A stretch of 64,000 bases of DNA from Micromonospora violae (GCF_004217135.1 NZ_SHKK01000001.1:1054001-1118000), one strand, 5' to 3'. Counted from the stretch's first letter, positions 10,903 through 20,548 are shown. A program made the numbers and translations. Notes: generated by a model from the letters alone, not told the origin.

Positions 10903-11659
10903 CCGTGCCCCCAAACCCAACGCCCCCGTGTTCGAGGGGGCTGAGCGCCTGCAGAAGGTGCTCGCCGCCGCCGGCGTGGGTTCCCGACGCGCCTGCGAGG
11001 ATCTGATCTTCCGCCGCCGGGTCACGGTGGACGGGCGGGTCGCCAAGCTCGGCGACAAGGTCGACCCGGCCAAGGCCGTGATCCACGTCGACGGAGAGCG
11101 CCTCCAGGTCGACACCCGGCTGGTCTACGTGGCGATGAACAAGCCGCGCGGGGTGGTCACCACCATGGCGGACGACAAGGGCCGCAACGAGCTGGCCGAC
11201 TTCATCGGCAGGCGGCTGGACCAGCGGGTGTACCACGTCGGGCGGCTCGACGCGGACAGCGAGGGCCTGCTGCTGCTCACCAACGACGGCACCCTCGCGC
11301 ACAAGCTCATGCACCCCTCGTACGAGGTGCTGAAGACGTACCTGGCCGAGGTGGTCGGGCCGATCCCGCGCAACCTGAGCAAGCGGCTCCTCGCGGGCGT
11401 CGAGCTGGAGGACGGGCCGGTCAAGGTCGACTCGTTCAAGGTGGTCGGCACCCTGGGCAAGAGCGCCCAGGTGGAGCTGAGCCTGCACGAAGGGCGCAAG
11501 CACATCGTCCGGCGGTTGATGGACGAGGTCGGGCACCCGGTCACCCGTCTGGTGCGTACCTCCATCGGTCCGATCCGGTTGGGCGACCTGCGCACCGGGC
11601 GTCTGCGGCGCCTGACCAACGCGGAGGTCGCGGCCCTGTTCCAGGCGGTGGGTGACTGA
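10889..11659 (+). CDS. RluB/RsuA-family rRNA pseudouridine synthase
   Basis: Isomerises a uridine in rRNA to pseudouridine. It has an N-terminal S4 RNA-binding domain (RLQKVLAAAGVGSRRACEDL). The catalytic motif GRLDADSEGLLLLTNDG contains the nucleophilic Asp. The later motif EGRKHIVRRLMDEVGHPV is typical of the RluB/RsuA group. The ATG at 10889 overlaps the scpB stop by 14 bases and has GAAGAG just upstream. The target position in the rRNA cannot be read from the sequence. Confidence 0.93.
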   Translation: MRPDNRAPKPNAPVFEGAERLQKVLAAAGVGSRRACEDLIFRRRVTVDGRVAKLGDKVDPAKAVIHVDGERLQVDTRLVYVAMNKPRGVVTTMADDKGRNELADFIGRRLDQRVYHVGRLDADSEGLLLLTNDGTLAHKLMHPSYEVLKTYLAEVVGPIPRNLSKRLLAGVELEDGPVKVDSFKVVGTLGKSAQVELSLHEGRKHIVRRLMDEVGHPVTRLVRTSIGPIRLGDLRTGRLRRLTNAEVAALFQAVGD

Positions 11660-11855
11660 CCCCCGAGTTCGGGGTACGGCAGCCGGTAGGCTCCACCGAC
11701 GGCCGGGACGCGGTCGCCCGGGTGGCGTGGGTCGCCTCCAGCGGCGTCGCGCACGGGTTCGCCAGACGACCCGGGCATGATTGATGACGATTGAACAACC
11801 GCTTGCGGCGCCAGCTCACCGGGCGATCCGTGAGGTACGGGCTGAGGAGGACACG

Positions 11856-12536
11856 GTGCAGGAAAACGTACGGTTCGGACGATGTGTGGTCGCTGTGGAC
11901 GGGCCGTCCGGTTCGGGGAAGTCCACCGTGTCGCGGCGGCTCGCCGCCGCCATCGGTGCGCGCTACCTGGACACCGGGGCGATGTACCGGGCGATCACGT
12001 GGGCCGTGCTGCGCTCCGGCGTGGACCTCACCGACGCCGCGTCGGTGGCGAAGGTCGCCGGCGAGGCCGATCTGCGCATCGGCACCGACCCGCAGGGGTA
12101 CGGCGTGACCGTCGACGGTGTCGGCGTGGACGCGGAGATCCGCGGTGCTGAGGTGACCGGAGCGGTCTCCGCCGTCGCCGCCGTGCCGGCCGTCCGTGAG
12201 CTGCTCGTCAGCCGGCAGCGCGAGATGATCGCCAACGCTGGTCGGATGGTGGTCGAGGGGCGGGACATCGGCTCCGTCGTCGCGCCGGACGCCGACCTGA
12301 AGGTCTTCCTGACCGCCTCCGAGGCGGCCCGTGCCGCCCGGCGCAGCGCCGAGGACGCCGCCGACGTAGCGGCCACCGCTGCCGACCTGGCCCGGCGGGA
12401 CCGTCTCGACTCCACCCGCAAGGTCAACCCACTGGCCCAGGCGCCCGACGCGGTGGTGCTGGACACCACCGAGCTGGGCATCGACGAGGTCGTGGCGCGG
12501 ATGCGCGAGCTGCTCACCGAGCGGGGCGTGGCATGA
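11856..12536 (+). CDS. cmk: Cytidylate kinase
   Basis: Phosphorylates CMP/dCMP to the diphosphate with ATP. The P-loop is GPSGSGKST near the N-terminus, with the NMP-binding segment ARYLDTGAMYRAITW and the EGRDIGSVV motif after it. The start is GTG at 11856 because GAGGAGGA at 11844-11851 is ideally spaced. An upstream in-frame ATG at 11781 would add 25 residues not typical of the family. The length is 226 residues. Confidence 0.95.
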   Translation: MQENVRFGRCVVAVDGPSGSGKSTVSRRLAAAIGARYLDTGAMYRAITWAVLRSGVDLTDAASVAKVAGEADLRIGTDPQGYGVTVDGVGVDAEIRGAEVTGAVSAVAAVPAVRELLVSRQREMIANAGRMVVEGRDIGSVVAPDADLKVFLTASEAARAARRSAEDAADVAATAADLARRDRLDSTRKVNPLAQAPDAVVLDTTELGIDEVVARMRELLTERGVA

Positions 12537-12603
12537 GCGAGCGAATCATGTGGTGCAGTGCCGTGGTGTCTCATGACGCTCCGGAGCGAAGCGGAGGAGT
12601 GGC
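12537..12603. repeat. Intergenic repeat-type spacer between cmk and der
   Basis: The 67-base spacer holds GAGCGAGCGAATCATG and CTCCGGAGCGAAGCGGAGGA, sequence types that recur in Micromonosporaceae intergenic DNA. The 10-mer GTGGCATGAG occurs at both its borders (12528 and 12599), ending cmk and starting der. The spacer supplies the GCGGAGGAG ribosome-binding site of der. Confidence 0.45.
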
Positions 12604-14010
12604 ATGAGTAGCGATGGCGGTGGGTGGGTCGAGCTGCGTGAGCCCGACGTCGCCGTTGAGGAACAGGCCGGCCCGCAGCCGGTGGTGGCCGTGGTCGGTC
12701 GTCCCAACGTGGGCAAGTCGACGTTGGTCAACCGGATCATCGGCCGCCGGCAGGCGGTCGTCGAGGACGTCCCTGGCGTGACCCGCGACCGGGTCCCGTA
12801 CGACGCGCAGTGGAACGGCCGGGCGTTCACCGTGGTCGACACCGGCGGCTGGGAGCCGGACGCGAAGGACCGGGCCGCGGCCATCGCGGCGCAGGCCGAG
12901 ACGGCGGTCGTCACCGCCGACGTGGTGCTCTTCGTCGTCGACGCGATGGTGGGCTCCACCGACGTGGACGAGGCCGCGGTGAAGATGCTGCGGCGCAGCG
13001 CCAAGCCGGTGATCCTGGTGGCCAACAAGGCGGACAACAACTCCATCGAGATGGAGGCCACCTCGCTGTGGTCACTCGGCCTTGGTGAGCCGTTCCCGGT
13101 GTCCGCGCTGCACGGACGCGGCTCCGGCGACCTGCTCGACGCCATCCTCGGCGCGCTGCCGGAGGCACCGGCGATCGTGGAGAACCGTCCGCGCGGACCG
13201 CGCCGGGTGGCGCTGGTCGGCCGGCCCAACGTCGGCAAGTCCAGCCTGCTCAACCGGTTCTCCGGCGAGGAGCGGGCAGTCGTCGACTCGGTTGCCGGCA
13301 CCACAGTGGACCCGGTCGACAGCCTGGTCGAGATCGGTGGTCAGACCTGGCAACTGGTCGACACGGCCGGGCTGCGCAAGCGGGTCGGCAAGGCCAGCGG
13401 CACCGAGTACTACGCCAGCCTGCGGACCGCCGGCGCCATCGAGGCCGCCGAGGTGGCCGTGGTGCTGCTGGACTCCAGCGAACCGATCAGCGAGCAGGAC
13501 CAGCGGATCCTGTCGATGGTGACCGAGTCGGGTCGGGCCCTGGTCATCGCGTTCAACAAGTGGGACCTGGTCGACGCCGACCGCCGCTACTACCTGGACA
13601 AGGAGATCGACCGGGAGTTGCGCCGCATCCCCTGGGCGATCCGGCTGAACCTGTCGGCGATGACCGGCCGCGCCGTGGACAAGCTCGCCCCGGCCCTGAA
13701 CAAGGCGCTGGCCAGCTGGGAAACCCGCGTGCCGACCGCGCACCTCAACCAGTGGCTGACCGCGCTGGTGCAGGCCACCCCCCACCCGGTACGCGGTGGA
13801 CGCGCGCCACGGATCCTGTTCGCCACGCAGGCCGGTGTGGCGCCGCCACGGTTCGTGCTCTTCACCACCGGCCCACTGGACGCCGGCTACCAGCGCTTCG
13901 TCGAGCGCAAGCTCCGCGAGGAATTCGGGTACGAGGGCAGCCCGATCGAGATCTCCGTCCGCCCGCGCAAGAAGCTCGGCCCCGGCGGCCGAGGCAAGGC
14001 GCACGGCTGA
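12604..14010 (+). CDS. der: Ribosome biogenesis GTPase Der
   Basis: Double-GTPase needed for 50S assembly. Two complete G domains are visible, each with GRPNVGKS (near residues 35 and 205), a DTGG/DTAG switch and an NKxD motif (NKAD, NKWD). A C-terminal KH-like domain follows and ends in [13 protein letters not shown]. The 468 residues match the family. The start ATG at 12604 has GGAGGAG upstream. Confidence 0.97.
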   Translation: MSSDGGGWVELREPDVAVEEQAGPQPVVAVVGRPNVGKSTLVNRIIGRRQAVVEDVPGVTRDRVPYDAQWNGRAFTVVDTGGWEPDAKDRAAAIAAQAETAVVTADVVLFVVDAMVGSTDVDEAAVKMLRRSAKPVILVANKADNNSIEMEATSLWSLGLGEPFPVSALHGRGSGDLLDAILGALPEAPAIVENRPRGPRRVALVGRPNVGKSSLLNRFSGEERAVVDSVAGTTVDPVDSLVEIGGQTWQLVDTAGLRKRVGKASGTEYYASLRTAGAIEAAEVAVVLLDSSEPISEQDQRILSMVTESGRALVIAFNKWDLVDADRRYYLDKEIDRELRRIPWAIRLNLSAMTGRAVDKLAPALNKALASWETRVPTAHLNQWLTALVQATPHPVRGGRAPRILFATQAGVAPPRFVLFTTGPLDAGYQRFVERKLREEFGYEGSPIEISVRPRKKLGPGGRGKAHG

Positions 14011-14027
14011 CCCACCCTGTTCTGTTG

Positions 14028-14063
14028 AAATGCCGGATGGGCCCTCCCGCCCATCCGGCATTT
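14028..14063 (+). terminator. Intrinsic terminator after der
   Basis: A 14-bp stem (AAATGCCGGATGGG pairing with its complement) encloses a short C-rich loop and is followed by TTCTTCT. It closes the pyrG-der block. Confidence 0.85.
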
Positions 14064-14202
14064 CTTCTACCCCACCCTCCTAGGACGCTCTAGGGGGTGT
14101 GCGGTGGTTCGGCTGCCTCGCGGTGCCGGTGGGGCCTGTGCGGAGGGGGCGAAGCTGCTGCGCTAAGCTGTATCGGCTGCCGCGGGGGAAACCACGCGGG
14201 GG

Positions 14203-14277
<75 letters not shown>

Positions 14278-14284
14278 GCAGGTC

Positions 14285-14317
14285 AAAGGGCTGATCCGGA
14301 AATTGGGTCGGCCCTTT
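14285..14317 (+). terminator. Terminator after tRNA-Pro
   Basis: AAAGGGCTGATCC pairs with GGGTCGGCCCTTT with two mismatched or wobble positions, followed by a T-containing tail. It lies 8 bases after the tRNA. Confidence 0.65.
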
Positions 14318-14584
14318 CGCCGTTGTGGGGACCAAGATCAGTCAAGTTGGAGCGTGCTTAGCGTTGCTTGACCGCTGGTCAAGCTTCAGCGCCCAGTGCG
14401 GTTGATTGCCGAATTCTTCTCTCGCTGTAGTCAAGCGCCGCGCGAGCGCGGCGGATCGCGACCGCTCGCGCTCGGCCTGCTGGCGGCCGGCGCGGCGGTC
14501 CGCACCCACCGGCGGGGTTCCCAGGCTGCCTCCGGTGGGAGCGCTCAGGCTTCGGGGATGGCGCCGCGGGCAGGTCGCACGGCC

Positions 14585-15043
14585 TCAGCTTGCGGCCGTA
14601 GCGGTGATATAGGTGTGGAACGCCGCCACTTCTTCATCCGTGACAACCGGTTCGAAGTCCAGGTGCTCGCTCGGAACGATGCCGGTACCCGTACCGGTGA
14701 CTGTCACGAACCAGGCGCCTTCGTGGCCGAACCAGTGCGCCTGCGCCAGGACGCCGATGTCGGCGCTCTCTGAGGGGTCATCCCGGTTCGCCACGGCGCT
14801 GATACGAACCCACTGCCCGTCCTGGCCGTAGGGCGGTTGCGGGACGTGCAGGGTGAGGTTGTCCGCGCCAAGGTTTTCACCGAACAGACGAGCTGCACCG
14901 GCTTGGGCCAGTGCCCAGAGATCTGCCGTCTTGCCCGTGCAGCCTACCTCCACCTCGCCGTCCGGACCCTCGACCAGTACGGCGTATGAGCGGTCAGGCT
15001 CGTGCCGCACCCGTGCTCGCACCTGCATCTCGGGCTCGCTCAT
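14585..15043 (-). CDS. Hypothetical protein, 152 aa
   Basis: I do not recognise a family. The protein starts MSEPEMQVRARVRHEPDRSY and is acidic and soluble. It has regular beta-strand-like stretches (AVLVEGPDGEVEVGC, AWFVTVTGTGTG) and no membrane segment. It is the only convincing gene in the 1.3-kb unit between att copies 1 and 2. The start ATG at 15043 is the first in the frame; its ribosome-binding site is weak. Confidence 0.6.
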   Translation of the reverse strand: MSEPEMQVRARVRHEPDRSYAVLVEGPDGEVEVGCTGKTADLWALAQAGAARLFGENLGADNLTLHVPQPPYGQDGQWVRISAVANRDDPSESADIGVLAQAHWFGHEGAWFVTVTGTGTGIVPSEHLDFEPVVTDEEVAAFHTYITATAAS

Positions 15044-15507
15044 CCGTTAATGATGCCGCAGCCGCTCCGGCGGCAGCGCCACCGTACAGCCATTTCTACA
15101 GCCAGGCCGGTCGACGGCTGCCGGCGGAGGGCGGCAGCCGTCGACTCCCGATGCAGGTCAGCCACCATCACGGACGCCAGCCGACCGGGCGCGCGGTCTT
15201 TACGCAAGGCAGGGGATCGCGGCGTGCCCGTTGCGTGCTCGATAGGGGGAGCCGAGGGTCAACGGCGATCAGCCCCTGGACGTGGGAGCCAGCATGGCCG
15301 GCGCAGGTCAAGCCAGGTCATTGCCGAACGACCCCCGGCCGTATCCACACTTCCTCAACCGTGCGCTGCGGTCATCGAGCGTGTCAGCCTCCCGGGGACC
15401 AAGTAGGGACCACACGGCCTGCGCGATGGTGCGCGGCACGACGTCGACCGCACGACCTGATCTTGGGGAAAGCGTGCGTGACGTGTGTGGACGTGTGGCG
15501 AAGCGTC
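15044..15507. repeat. Non-coding stretch ending in class 3 right arm
   Basis: No gene is supported here. The last ~115 bases resemble those before att copy 5 (53507-53619): both have GGGGACCA followed by GGGACCACACG about 100 bases before the core, then GACGTG and CGTCCTGGGG at the junction. This shared layout suggests the right-hand end (integrase arm region) of one element class. Confidence 0.55.
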
Positions 15508-15550
15508 CTGGGGGTCAAGGGGTCGTCGGTTCGAATCCGGCCGTCCCGAC
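15508..15550 (+). repeat. att copy 2
   Basis: Identical over 43 bp to the 3' part of tRNA-Pro (CTGGGGGTCAAGG through GTCCCGAC). It separates the short 14.3-15.5 kb unit from the element carrying the broken integrase. Confidence 0.92.
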
Positions 15551-15556
15551 AGACAA

Positions 15557-15592
15557 AAAGCCCTGACCAGCGGAAACGCTGGTCAGGGCTTT
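15557..15592 (-). terminator. Hairpin after att copy 2
   Basis: A 14-bp or longer perfect stem (AGCCCTGACCAGCG with complement) closes on a GAAA tetraloop. It sits beyond the 3' end of the integrase remnant and would end its transcript. A degraded copy of its left half follows att copy 6. Confidence 0.7.
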
Positions 15593-15663
15593 AAGTTTGT
15601 CTATATGGTTTTGAGCCGTCCCCCGAAAACCCCCCGTTTACCGGGGGTCGGTAACCAGGTTCG

Positions 15664-16361
15664 TCATCCCTGTGCATCGTTGGGCAAGCCGGCTGGGGGA
15701 TCTTGCCGCGTCCCGTGGTCGGTGCCGAGTCGCTCGAGGATGTCGGAGACGTCGGGGGCTTGGGCGGGTTTGGCGATGTAGTAGGTGGCGGTGACTTCCT
15801 CGCTGGAGTGTCCGAGCTGTGCTGCGGCGCTTTTCGTGTCTGTCTCTTCTTCGATGAGGGTGGCGACGGTTTTGCGGAAGGTGTGGGGGTTACCCAGGCG
15901 AGGTCGGTGTCGGCGCGGGCTTCGCGCCACTGGCGGCGGACGTTGTTGGGTGAGAGCCAGGTGCCGCGTCGGGAGGCGAAGATCGCGTCGTGGGGGTTGT
16001 CGGCGGTGACGAGCTTGCGGGCCATGATCATGCCGACGGCGAACCGGGGGAGGACGACCATCCGCCAGCCGGCGTCGCTTTTGGTCCAGGGTTGGCGGAA
16101 GAAGCCCTGGCCTTTGACGGAGACGAGCGTGCCGCAGATCGTCAGGGTGGGGCGTACGGCGACGAGGTCGAGGTCCTCCCACCGCAGGGCGAGGATCTCG
16201 CCGATGCGGGCACCGGTGGCGAGCATCAGGTCAACGACGTCCGGCAGATCGCCGCTGTGCCGTGGTCCAGGCTTACCGGGGATCGGCCGCTGCCAGTCAC
16301 GGATAGCCGTCCGGACGGCCCGGTCCGTTGGCTGGACCTCGTACCGTCTGCGCGTCGGCAC
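15664..16361 (-). pseudogene. Truncated, frameshifted tyrosine integrase
   Basis: C-terminal catalytic domain of an actinobacterial phage/ICE-type integrase. The Arg motif ATGARIGEILALRWED and the later HTFRKTVATLIEEE, LGHSSEEVTATYY motifs are present but in two different frames. The switch lies near 15890 at a run of five C where six would restore the frame. The N-terminal core-binding domain (~150 residues) is missing upstream of 16361. Its 3' end points at att copy 2, the usual position for an integrase beside its attachment site. It is probably inactive. Confidence 0.8.
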
Positions 16362-16591
16362 TCCGGTAAACCGTCGAAACCGCCACCGTGCTGGCCTCCG
16401 CCCTCCTGCCGGGCCGCCGCGATCGACCTCCGCTGCACCGATTGCCTCGCAGTCGGAGCTTCCTGCCGCTCAGATCGTTTCTGGTTGCCGGCACCGCGCT
16501 CGTCCCGGTACCTCATCAGTACCTCGGGGATACAGCGACGGACCGGATCTTGCCCGCGATGACAGGAGGCAGCGTCCGCTCATCGCCGATG

Positions 16592-16880
16592 TCAACGCGC
16601 AATCGACACCTCGGTGATGGTGGCCGTTCCTACCGCGGGTCGGCCCTCGTGCATGGTGATCGTCATGCCCGGCTGCAGGTGACGCCAGAGGGCGGGGGAC
16701 AGCGGGCCCAGGCGGACCGACCCGGTTGCGCCGGGTGGCAACGCTGGCGCGGACTCCACCCAGACACGTGCCACGAGCAGATCGGGACCGCCCGCGGCCG
16801 TACGCCGGCCGAGGTTCCACAGCGGTCGGAGGATGCCCTTGCCCGGGATCGGTGTTCGTCGGCCACCTTCGGTGGCCGAC
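16592..16880 (-). pseudogene. 3' half of an orphan gene split by an insertion sequence
   Basis: C-terminal ~95 residues of an unrecognised protein (SATEGGRRTPIPGKGILRPL then RLGPLSPALWRHLQPGMTIT and MHEGRPAVGTATITEV). The 5' half lies at 18462-18789. Removing the intervening element and one of the 23-bp repeats joins the halves in frame through LLSATEGGRRTPI. The C-terminal part resembles a beta-barrel with a LxPLSPxLW motif seen in several uncharacterised actinobacterial proteins. Confidence 0.75.
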
Positions 16881-16935
16881 ACTCGTGTTTTGACCATCGA
16901 GGGGATTCGTGGTGGTCGAGGTCTAGCGGAATGGG

Positions 16936-16993
16936 GAGGACCCTGTCCATGATCTGAGTTCTCACACAAAGATCATCAATGGGCAGGGTCCTC
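16936..16993 (+). promoter_or_regulatory. Hairpin over the transposase leader
   Basis: GAGGACCCTGTCCATGATC at 16936-16954 pairs with GATCATCAATGGGCAGG plus GTCCTC at 16971-16993, ending one base before the ATG. It would bury the ribosome-binding region in transcripts that enter from outside, as is known for IS10-like elements. Confidence 0.5.
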
Positions 16994-16994
16994 G

Positions 16995-18380
16995 ATGAGA
17001 AGCGTAACGGCTACCGGTGCCGGTGACAGCGAGCTGGGCCGGATCTTGTTGGATGCGTGGCGGCGGGAGTTGTACGAGGGCGTTCTCGCGTCCCGGTCAC
17101 GGACGTTGTTCTCGCTGGTCGACGAGTTGGCCGCTGATCAGGGCCGGTGTGGTTGCCCGGCGCATCTATCGCTGAGCACGGTCACCGGGCACGCTGCGGC
17201 GTACCGGGCGTTACGTGACGGCGAGATCGACACCGGCCGGGCGTTACGGGCGGCGTGCGAGATCGCCACGCGGTCCGGTCTGCCGCGGGTGTATGCCGTT
17301 GACACCACCGCGTGGCCGCGGCCGACCGCAGCCACCAGCCCGGACCGGCAGCCGCAGTACACCCCCGGCGGGCCCCGCGGCACGGCGCTGATCAAGACGG
17401 GGTGGCGGTATCAGCATGTCGTGCGGCTGTCTCTGACTCCGGACTCGTGGGTCGTGCCGGTGCTGGCCGACCGGATCGCCTCCGACGACGATCTGGTGGA
17501 GGTCACCGTGGACCACATCACCCGAGTCTGCGCCCAGGACGGCGCCCGCCCGGCCGATCCGTCACTGTTTCTGCTGGACTCCGGTTATCCCGCGGCCCGG
17601 ATCACCCATCTGCTGCGCGAGCGCGGGATTCCCGCGGACGTGCTAGTCAGGCTGGCGACTTCGCAGACCATGTGGACCCGGCCCGAACGCCGGGCCGCTC
17701 ACCCCCTCGGAGGCCGGCCCCGCCGGCACGGGTTCCGCCTCGCTCTGCGCGAGCCCGGCCTACCCCCGGATACCGGTGTCAGCGGCCCGGTCGGTATCTA
17801 CGGCACCGTCACCGTCCGGGCCTGGCATCAGGTCCATCCCAAACTCACCCGCGCCAGCCGGGGCTTCACCGGCCAGGGCACCCTCCCGATCGTCGAGGGC
17901 AGCGTGCTCCTCGCCCGGGTCCAACACCTGCGCCCCAGCCGCCGCGCCGGCGACCTCGCTCTCTGGTACTCCGGCCGCCGCCGCGACCTACTCACCCTGG
18001 TCATGACCTACCTGGCCCGCTTCGACATCGAGCACTACTTCCGATATCTCAAGAGCACCGCCCAGGCCCCGGACTTCCACCCCCGCCAGCCCGGCACCCT
18101 GACCACCTGGCTACGCCTGCACGCCTACGCCTACCTACACCTGTTCTGCGCCCGCACCCACATCACCCACCACCGACTGCCCTGGGAACCCGCCACCACC
18201 ACCAGCCCGACCCCCGGCCAGACACGCCGGCAGGTTTCGCCCGCTCTGCGCAACGCCTGGCAACCACCAGGCAACCCGAAACCCGGACACCCCGGACCCG
18301 GCCGCCCCGCCGGGAAACGCCGCAAACGCCGAACCCGCTACCCGATCATCCGCAAAAACGCCGTCCACAAGGGCAAATGA
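16995..18380 (+). CDS. DDE transposase
   Basis: A 461-residue transposase. It has an N-terminal helical region, then VYAVDTTAWPRP (first Asp), LFLLDSGYPAARI (second Asp region), and a C-terminal FDIEHYFRYLKSTAQAPDF segment with the catalytic Glu, the order expected of a DDE nuclease of the IS4/IS701-like superfamily. The basic tail (GKRRKRRTRYP) is likely DNA-binding. It is intact and the only gene of its element. Confidence 0.88.
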   Translation: MRSVTATGAGDSELGRILLDAWRRELYEGVLASRSRTLFSLVDELAADQGRCGCPAHLSLSTVTGHAAAYRALRDGEIDTGRALRAACEIATRSGLPRVYAVDTTAWPRPTAATSPDRQPQYTPGGPRGTALIKTGWRYQHVVRLSLTPDSWVVPVLADRIASDDDLVEVTVDHITRVCAQDGARPADPSLFLLDSGYPAARITHLLRERGIPADVLVRLATSQTMWTRPERRAAHPLGGRPRRHGFRLALREPGLPPDTGVSGPVGIYGTVTVRAWHQVHPKLTRASRGFTGQGTLPIVEGSVLLARVQHLRPSRRAGDLALWYSGRRRDLLTLVMTYLARFDIEHYFRYLKSTAQAPDFHPRQPGTLTTWLRLHAYAYLHLFCARTHITHHRLPWEPATTTSPTPGQTRRQVSPALRNAWQPPGNPKPGHPGPGRPAGKRRKRRTRYPIIRKNAVHKGK

Positions 18381-18461
18381 CAGCCCTCACCCACACCACC
18401 ACGAACACACCCCCACCACACCGCCAAACCACCCTGCCCACAGAACGGTCAAAACACGAGC

Positions 18462-18789
18462 GTCGGCCACCTTCGGTGGCCGACAGGAGCCGCAACTCGG
18501 CGCGGACAGTTCCGTGGATGCTCTCCCAGCGGCCCCAGTGGCACCACGCGGCGGCGTCGGGGAGCCACATCAGCTCGGCACTGTCGATCAGTAGATCCCA
18601 CCAAGCGGTCGGCGGTCGCCAACCCGTGTGGAGGTCTGCAAGGAGGTCGAGCGCGATCTCCCACTCGTCGTGGTCGAGGTACTCGCGTACGTCCATCACC
18701 GTCACGCCGGCCTCGTTGACCACGTCCGCCGGGACCATGGCCGCAGCTCGACGGAGCAGTTCGGCAACATCCACGCGCAGATTCTTCAC
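18462..18789 (-). pseudogene. 5' half of the gene split by the 16881-18461 insertion
   Basis: Starts GTG at 18789 (MKNLRVDVAELLRRAAAMVP) and runs to LRLLSATEGGRR before entering the element. Segments such as VREYLDHDEWEIALDLLADL and WDLLIDSAELMWL are typical of small helical orphan proteins of actinobacteria. The continuation is at 16592-16880. The function is unknown. Confidence 0.75.
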
Positions 18790-18909
18790 CGTCGCCGCAG
18801 GATCAGCGCGATGGCTCCCACCGGCGCACTGGTCTGCCGCTGACCGGGCGCGTCAACAGCCGGTGCCCGCTCGGCGGATGTGCGTTGCTGGTGCGAGTGC
18901 CGGGTAGGG

Positions 18910-19383
18910 CTATGCCCAGGGTGGGATGTATCGGCCGATGTAGTCCCGCGCACGGGGGCGCGGGTCACGCCAGTACTGGTTCGGCATACGGTGGTGGTGC
19001 TTCTGGCAGAAATCAGCGAGACCTTCGGTGATCTTGAGGCGCGTGAGCGGTTGGCCTTCGAAGTCCGTGTTGACCGCCAGCAGTTGTGGTTCGGGATTCC
19101 AGCCTGAGTGGTCGAACGCCCAGCCGTCCCAGGCGGCGTAAGTATGGAAGACCTGCCGCTGACCCGGGAGGCACACCCCAGCTATCTCGATGGACCTTTC
19201 GGGATAGGATTCCCGGCAGACCCAGGCGAGGATGTGACAGGCTCCGGCAGCGAAGAAGGCCTGGTCTGTCCGGTCCCATGCGACCCGTTGGTCTGACCGC
19301 TCGATCGGCGTCCGACGAAACACTCCCGCTGCTATTGCTGCCACAGGCCGGACGGTAGTGGATGAGCTGACACACTCGACCAT
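18910..19383 (-). CDS. Hypothetical protein, 157 aa
   Basis: Not assigned. Coherent soluble protein with SDQAFFAAGACHILAWVCRE-like composition, AFDHSGWNPE and a Pro-rich C-terminus (YWRDPRPRARDYIGRYIPPW). Small proteins of this kind often occur beside secreted toxins or as orphan cargo. No partner gene is visible here. The start at 19383 is the first in frame; an internal start near FRRTPIERSDQ is possible. Confidence 0.65.
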   Translation of the reverse strand: MVECVSSSTTVRPVAAIAAGVFRRTPIERSDQRVAWDRTDQAFFAAGACHILAWVCRESYPERSIEIAGVCLPGQRQVFHTYAAWDGWAFDHSGWNPEPQLLAVNTDFEGQPLTRLKITEGLADFCQKHHHRMPNQYWRDPRPRARDYIGRYIPPWA

Positions 19384-19489
19384 GCCGAATGGGGCGTCGC
19401 GGTAAGTAATCGGCAGTGGTGCCGAAGCCGTCCGGTCATGCCGATGTGCGGATGCCGAAAGACTTTAGAACGAAGGGCTACATCCCCGA

Positions 19490-20548
19490 ATGCTTGAACT
19501 GGTCGCGGTGGAGCGGTCACAGCCTGCTGGCATGATGGGCGAGATGTTGGCCGCCCGGCGTTCCCGCCATGACCGTATTTCCGCCTCGCTCGCCGCCCGC
19601 AGCGACGCCGAGCTGGCGGCGTTTCTCGACGTCGCGCCCACCATAGCTGTGGGAGTGGGCGGCGAGTGCGTCATGCTCGACATTGACGGCGTGCCGGTAT
19701 TCGCCAAGCGGATCCCGATCACCGACCGGGAACTGGCCAATCCGCACAGCACGGCGAACCTGTCCAACCTGCCATCCTACTGTCAGTACGGCATTGGCGG
19801 GCCGAGTTTCGGCGTTTGGCGTGAGCTGGCAGCGAACCTGATTGTTACCGAGGGAGTCCTGGCGTGTGAGACGGACGCGTTTCCACTGCTGCACCACTGG
19901 CGAGTGCTACCCGGCCGTCCACCGATAGCGTCCGAGCACCTCGACATCGACGCGGCTGTCGCCCGGCTCGGCGGCACTCCGGCCGTGCGTAGCCGCTTCG
20001 AGGAGTTGGCCAGCGCGACCTCCAGCCTCGTGCAGTTTTTCGAGTACGTCCCCTATCCGCTGCTTGACTGGCTAAACGAAGATCCGGTCGGCAGAGCAGA
20101 GACGGCCGAAAAGCAACTGTCCGAAGTTGTGGCGTTCCTGCGTAACCGCCAGCTGCTGCATATGGACGGGCACTTCGGCAATATGCGCTCCGATGGTGGT
20201 CGGATCTACCTCGTCGATTTCGGGCTGGCCACATCGCCCCGGTTCGACCTCTCCGGCGCTGAGCGCGACTTCGTCGGGTCCCACGTCGGCCACGATGCCG
20301 GGTACGCGGCGATGGGGCTGGTGAACTGGCTGGTCACCACCGTGTGCGGAGTGCCAGTGCCAGCTAGCGGCGGCCCCGTCGCCCGCAACTCGTACGTGCA
20401 CCGATGCGCGAGCGGCGACATTCCGCACGGCGTGCCCGTGGCCGTGGCGAAGATCCTCGCCCGACATGCTCCCGCAGCGGCACGGATGAACGACTTCTAC
20501 TGGCGGCTGTTCGGCGGCGAGGTGCACGCCGAATATCCCGGCCCGTAG
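19490..20548 (+). CDS. Protein kinase-like protein
   Basis: A 352-residue protein with a reduced eukaryotic-like kinase fold. VPVFAKRIPITD carries the candidate ATP-binding Lys, LLHMDGHFGNMR replaces the HRD catalytic loop (HxDxHxxN), and IYLVDFGLATSPRFDL is the DFG-type metal-binding loop. The substrate is unknown; it could phosphorylate a small molecule or a protein. The start is ATG at 19490; ATG 19532 is an alternative. It lies alone on the + strand, with no operon partner. Confidence 0.78.
   Translation: MLELVAVERSQPAGMMGEMLAARRSRHDRISASLAARSDAELAAFLDVAPTIAVGVGGECVMLDIDGVPVFAKRIPITDRELANPHSTANLSNLPSYCQYGIGGPSFGVWRELAANLIVTEGVLACETDAFPLLHHWRVLPGRPPIASEHLDIDAAVARLGGTPAVRSRFEELASATSSLVQFFEYVPYPLLDWLNEDPVGRAETAEKQLSEVVAFLRNRQLLHMDGHFGNMRSDGGRIYLVDFGLATSPRFDLSGAERDFVGSHVGHDAGYAAMGLVNWLVTTVCGVPVPASGGPVARNSYVHRCASGDIPHGVPVAVAKILARHAPAAARMNDFYWRLFGGEVHAEYPGP

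Larger units (their letters stand above)
16881..18461. mobile_element. Insertion sequence flanked by 23-bp direct repeats
   Basis: The element is 1581 bp. Terminal inverted repeats are (A/G)CTCGTGTTTTGACC, 14 of 15 positions matching. It is bounded by the same 23-bp sequence at 16858-16880 and 18462-18484, itself a hairpin (GTCGGCCACC-TTC-GGTGGCCGAC). One transposase gene lies on the + strand. The flanking repeat codes SATEGGRR in the interrupted gene, so the extra copy was made on insertion. Family assignment is open; long duplications are known for the IS1202 group, but the transposase resemblance was not tested. Confidence 0.85.

Noticed and set aside
17312..18907. 531-codon + frame overlapping the 16995 transposase
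   Set aside because: Arg/Pro-rich alternative frame of the transposase and its downstream DNA; no protein pattern.
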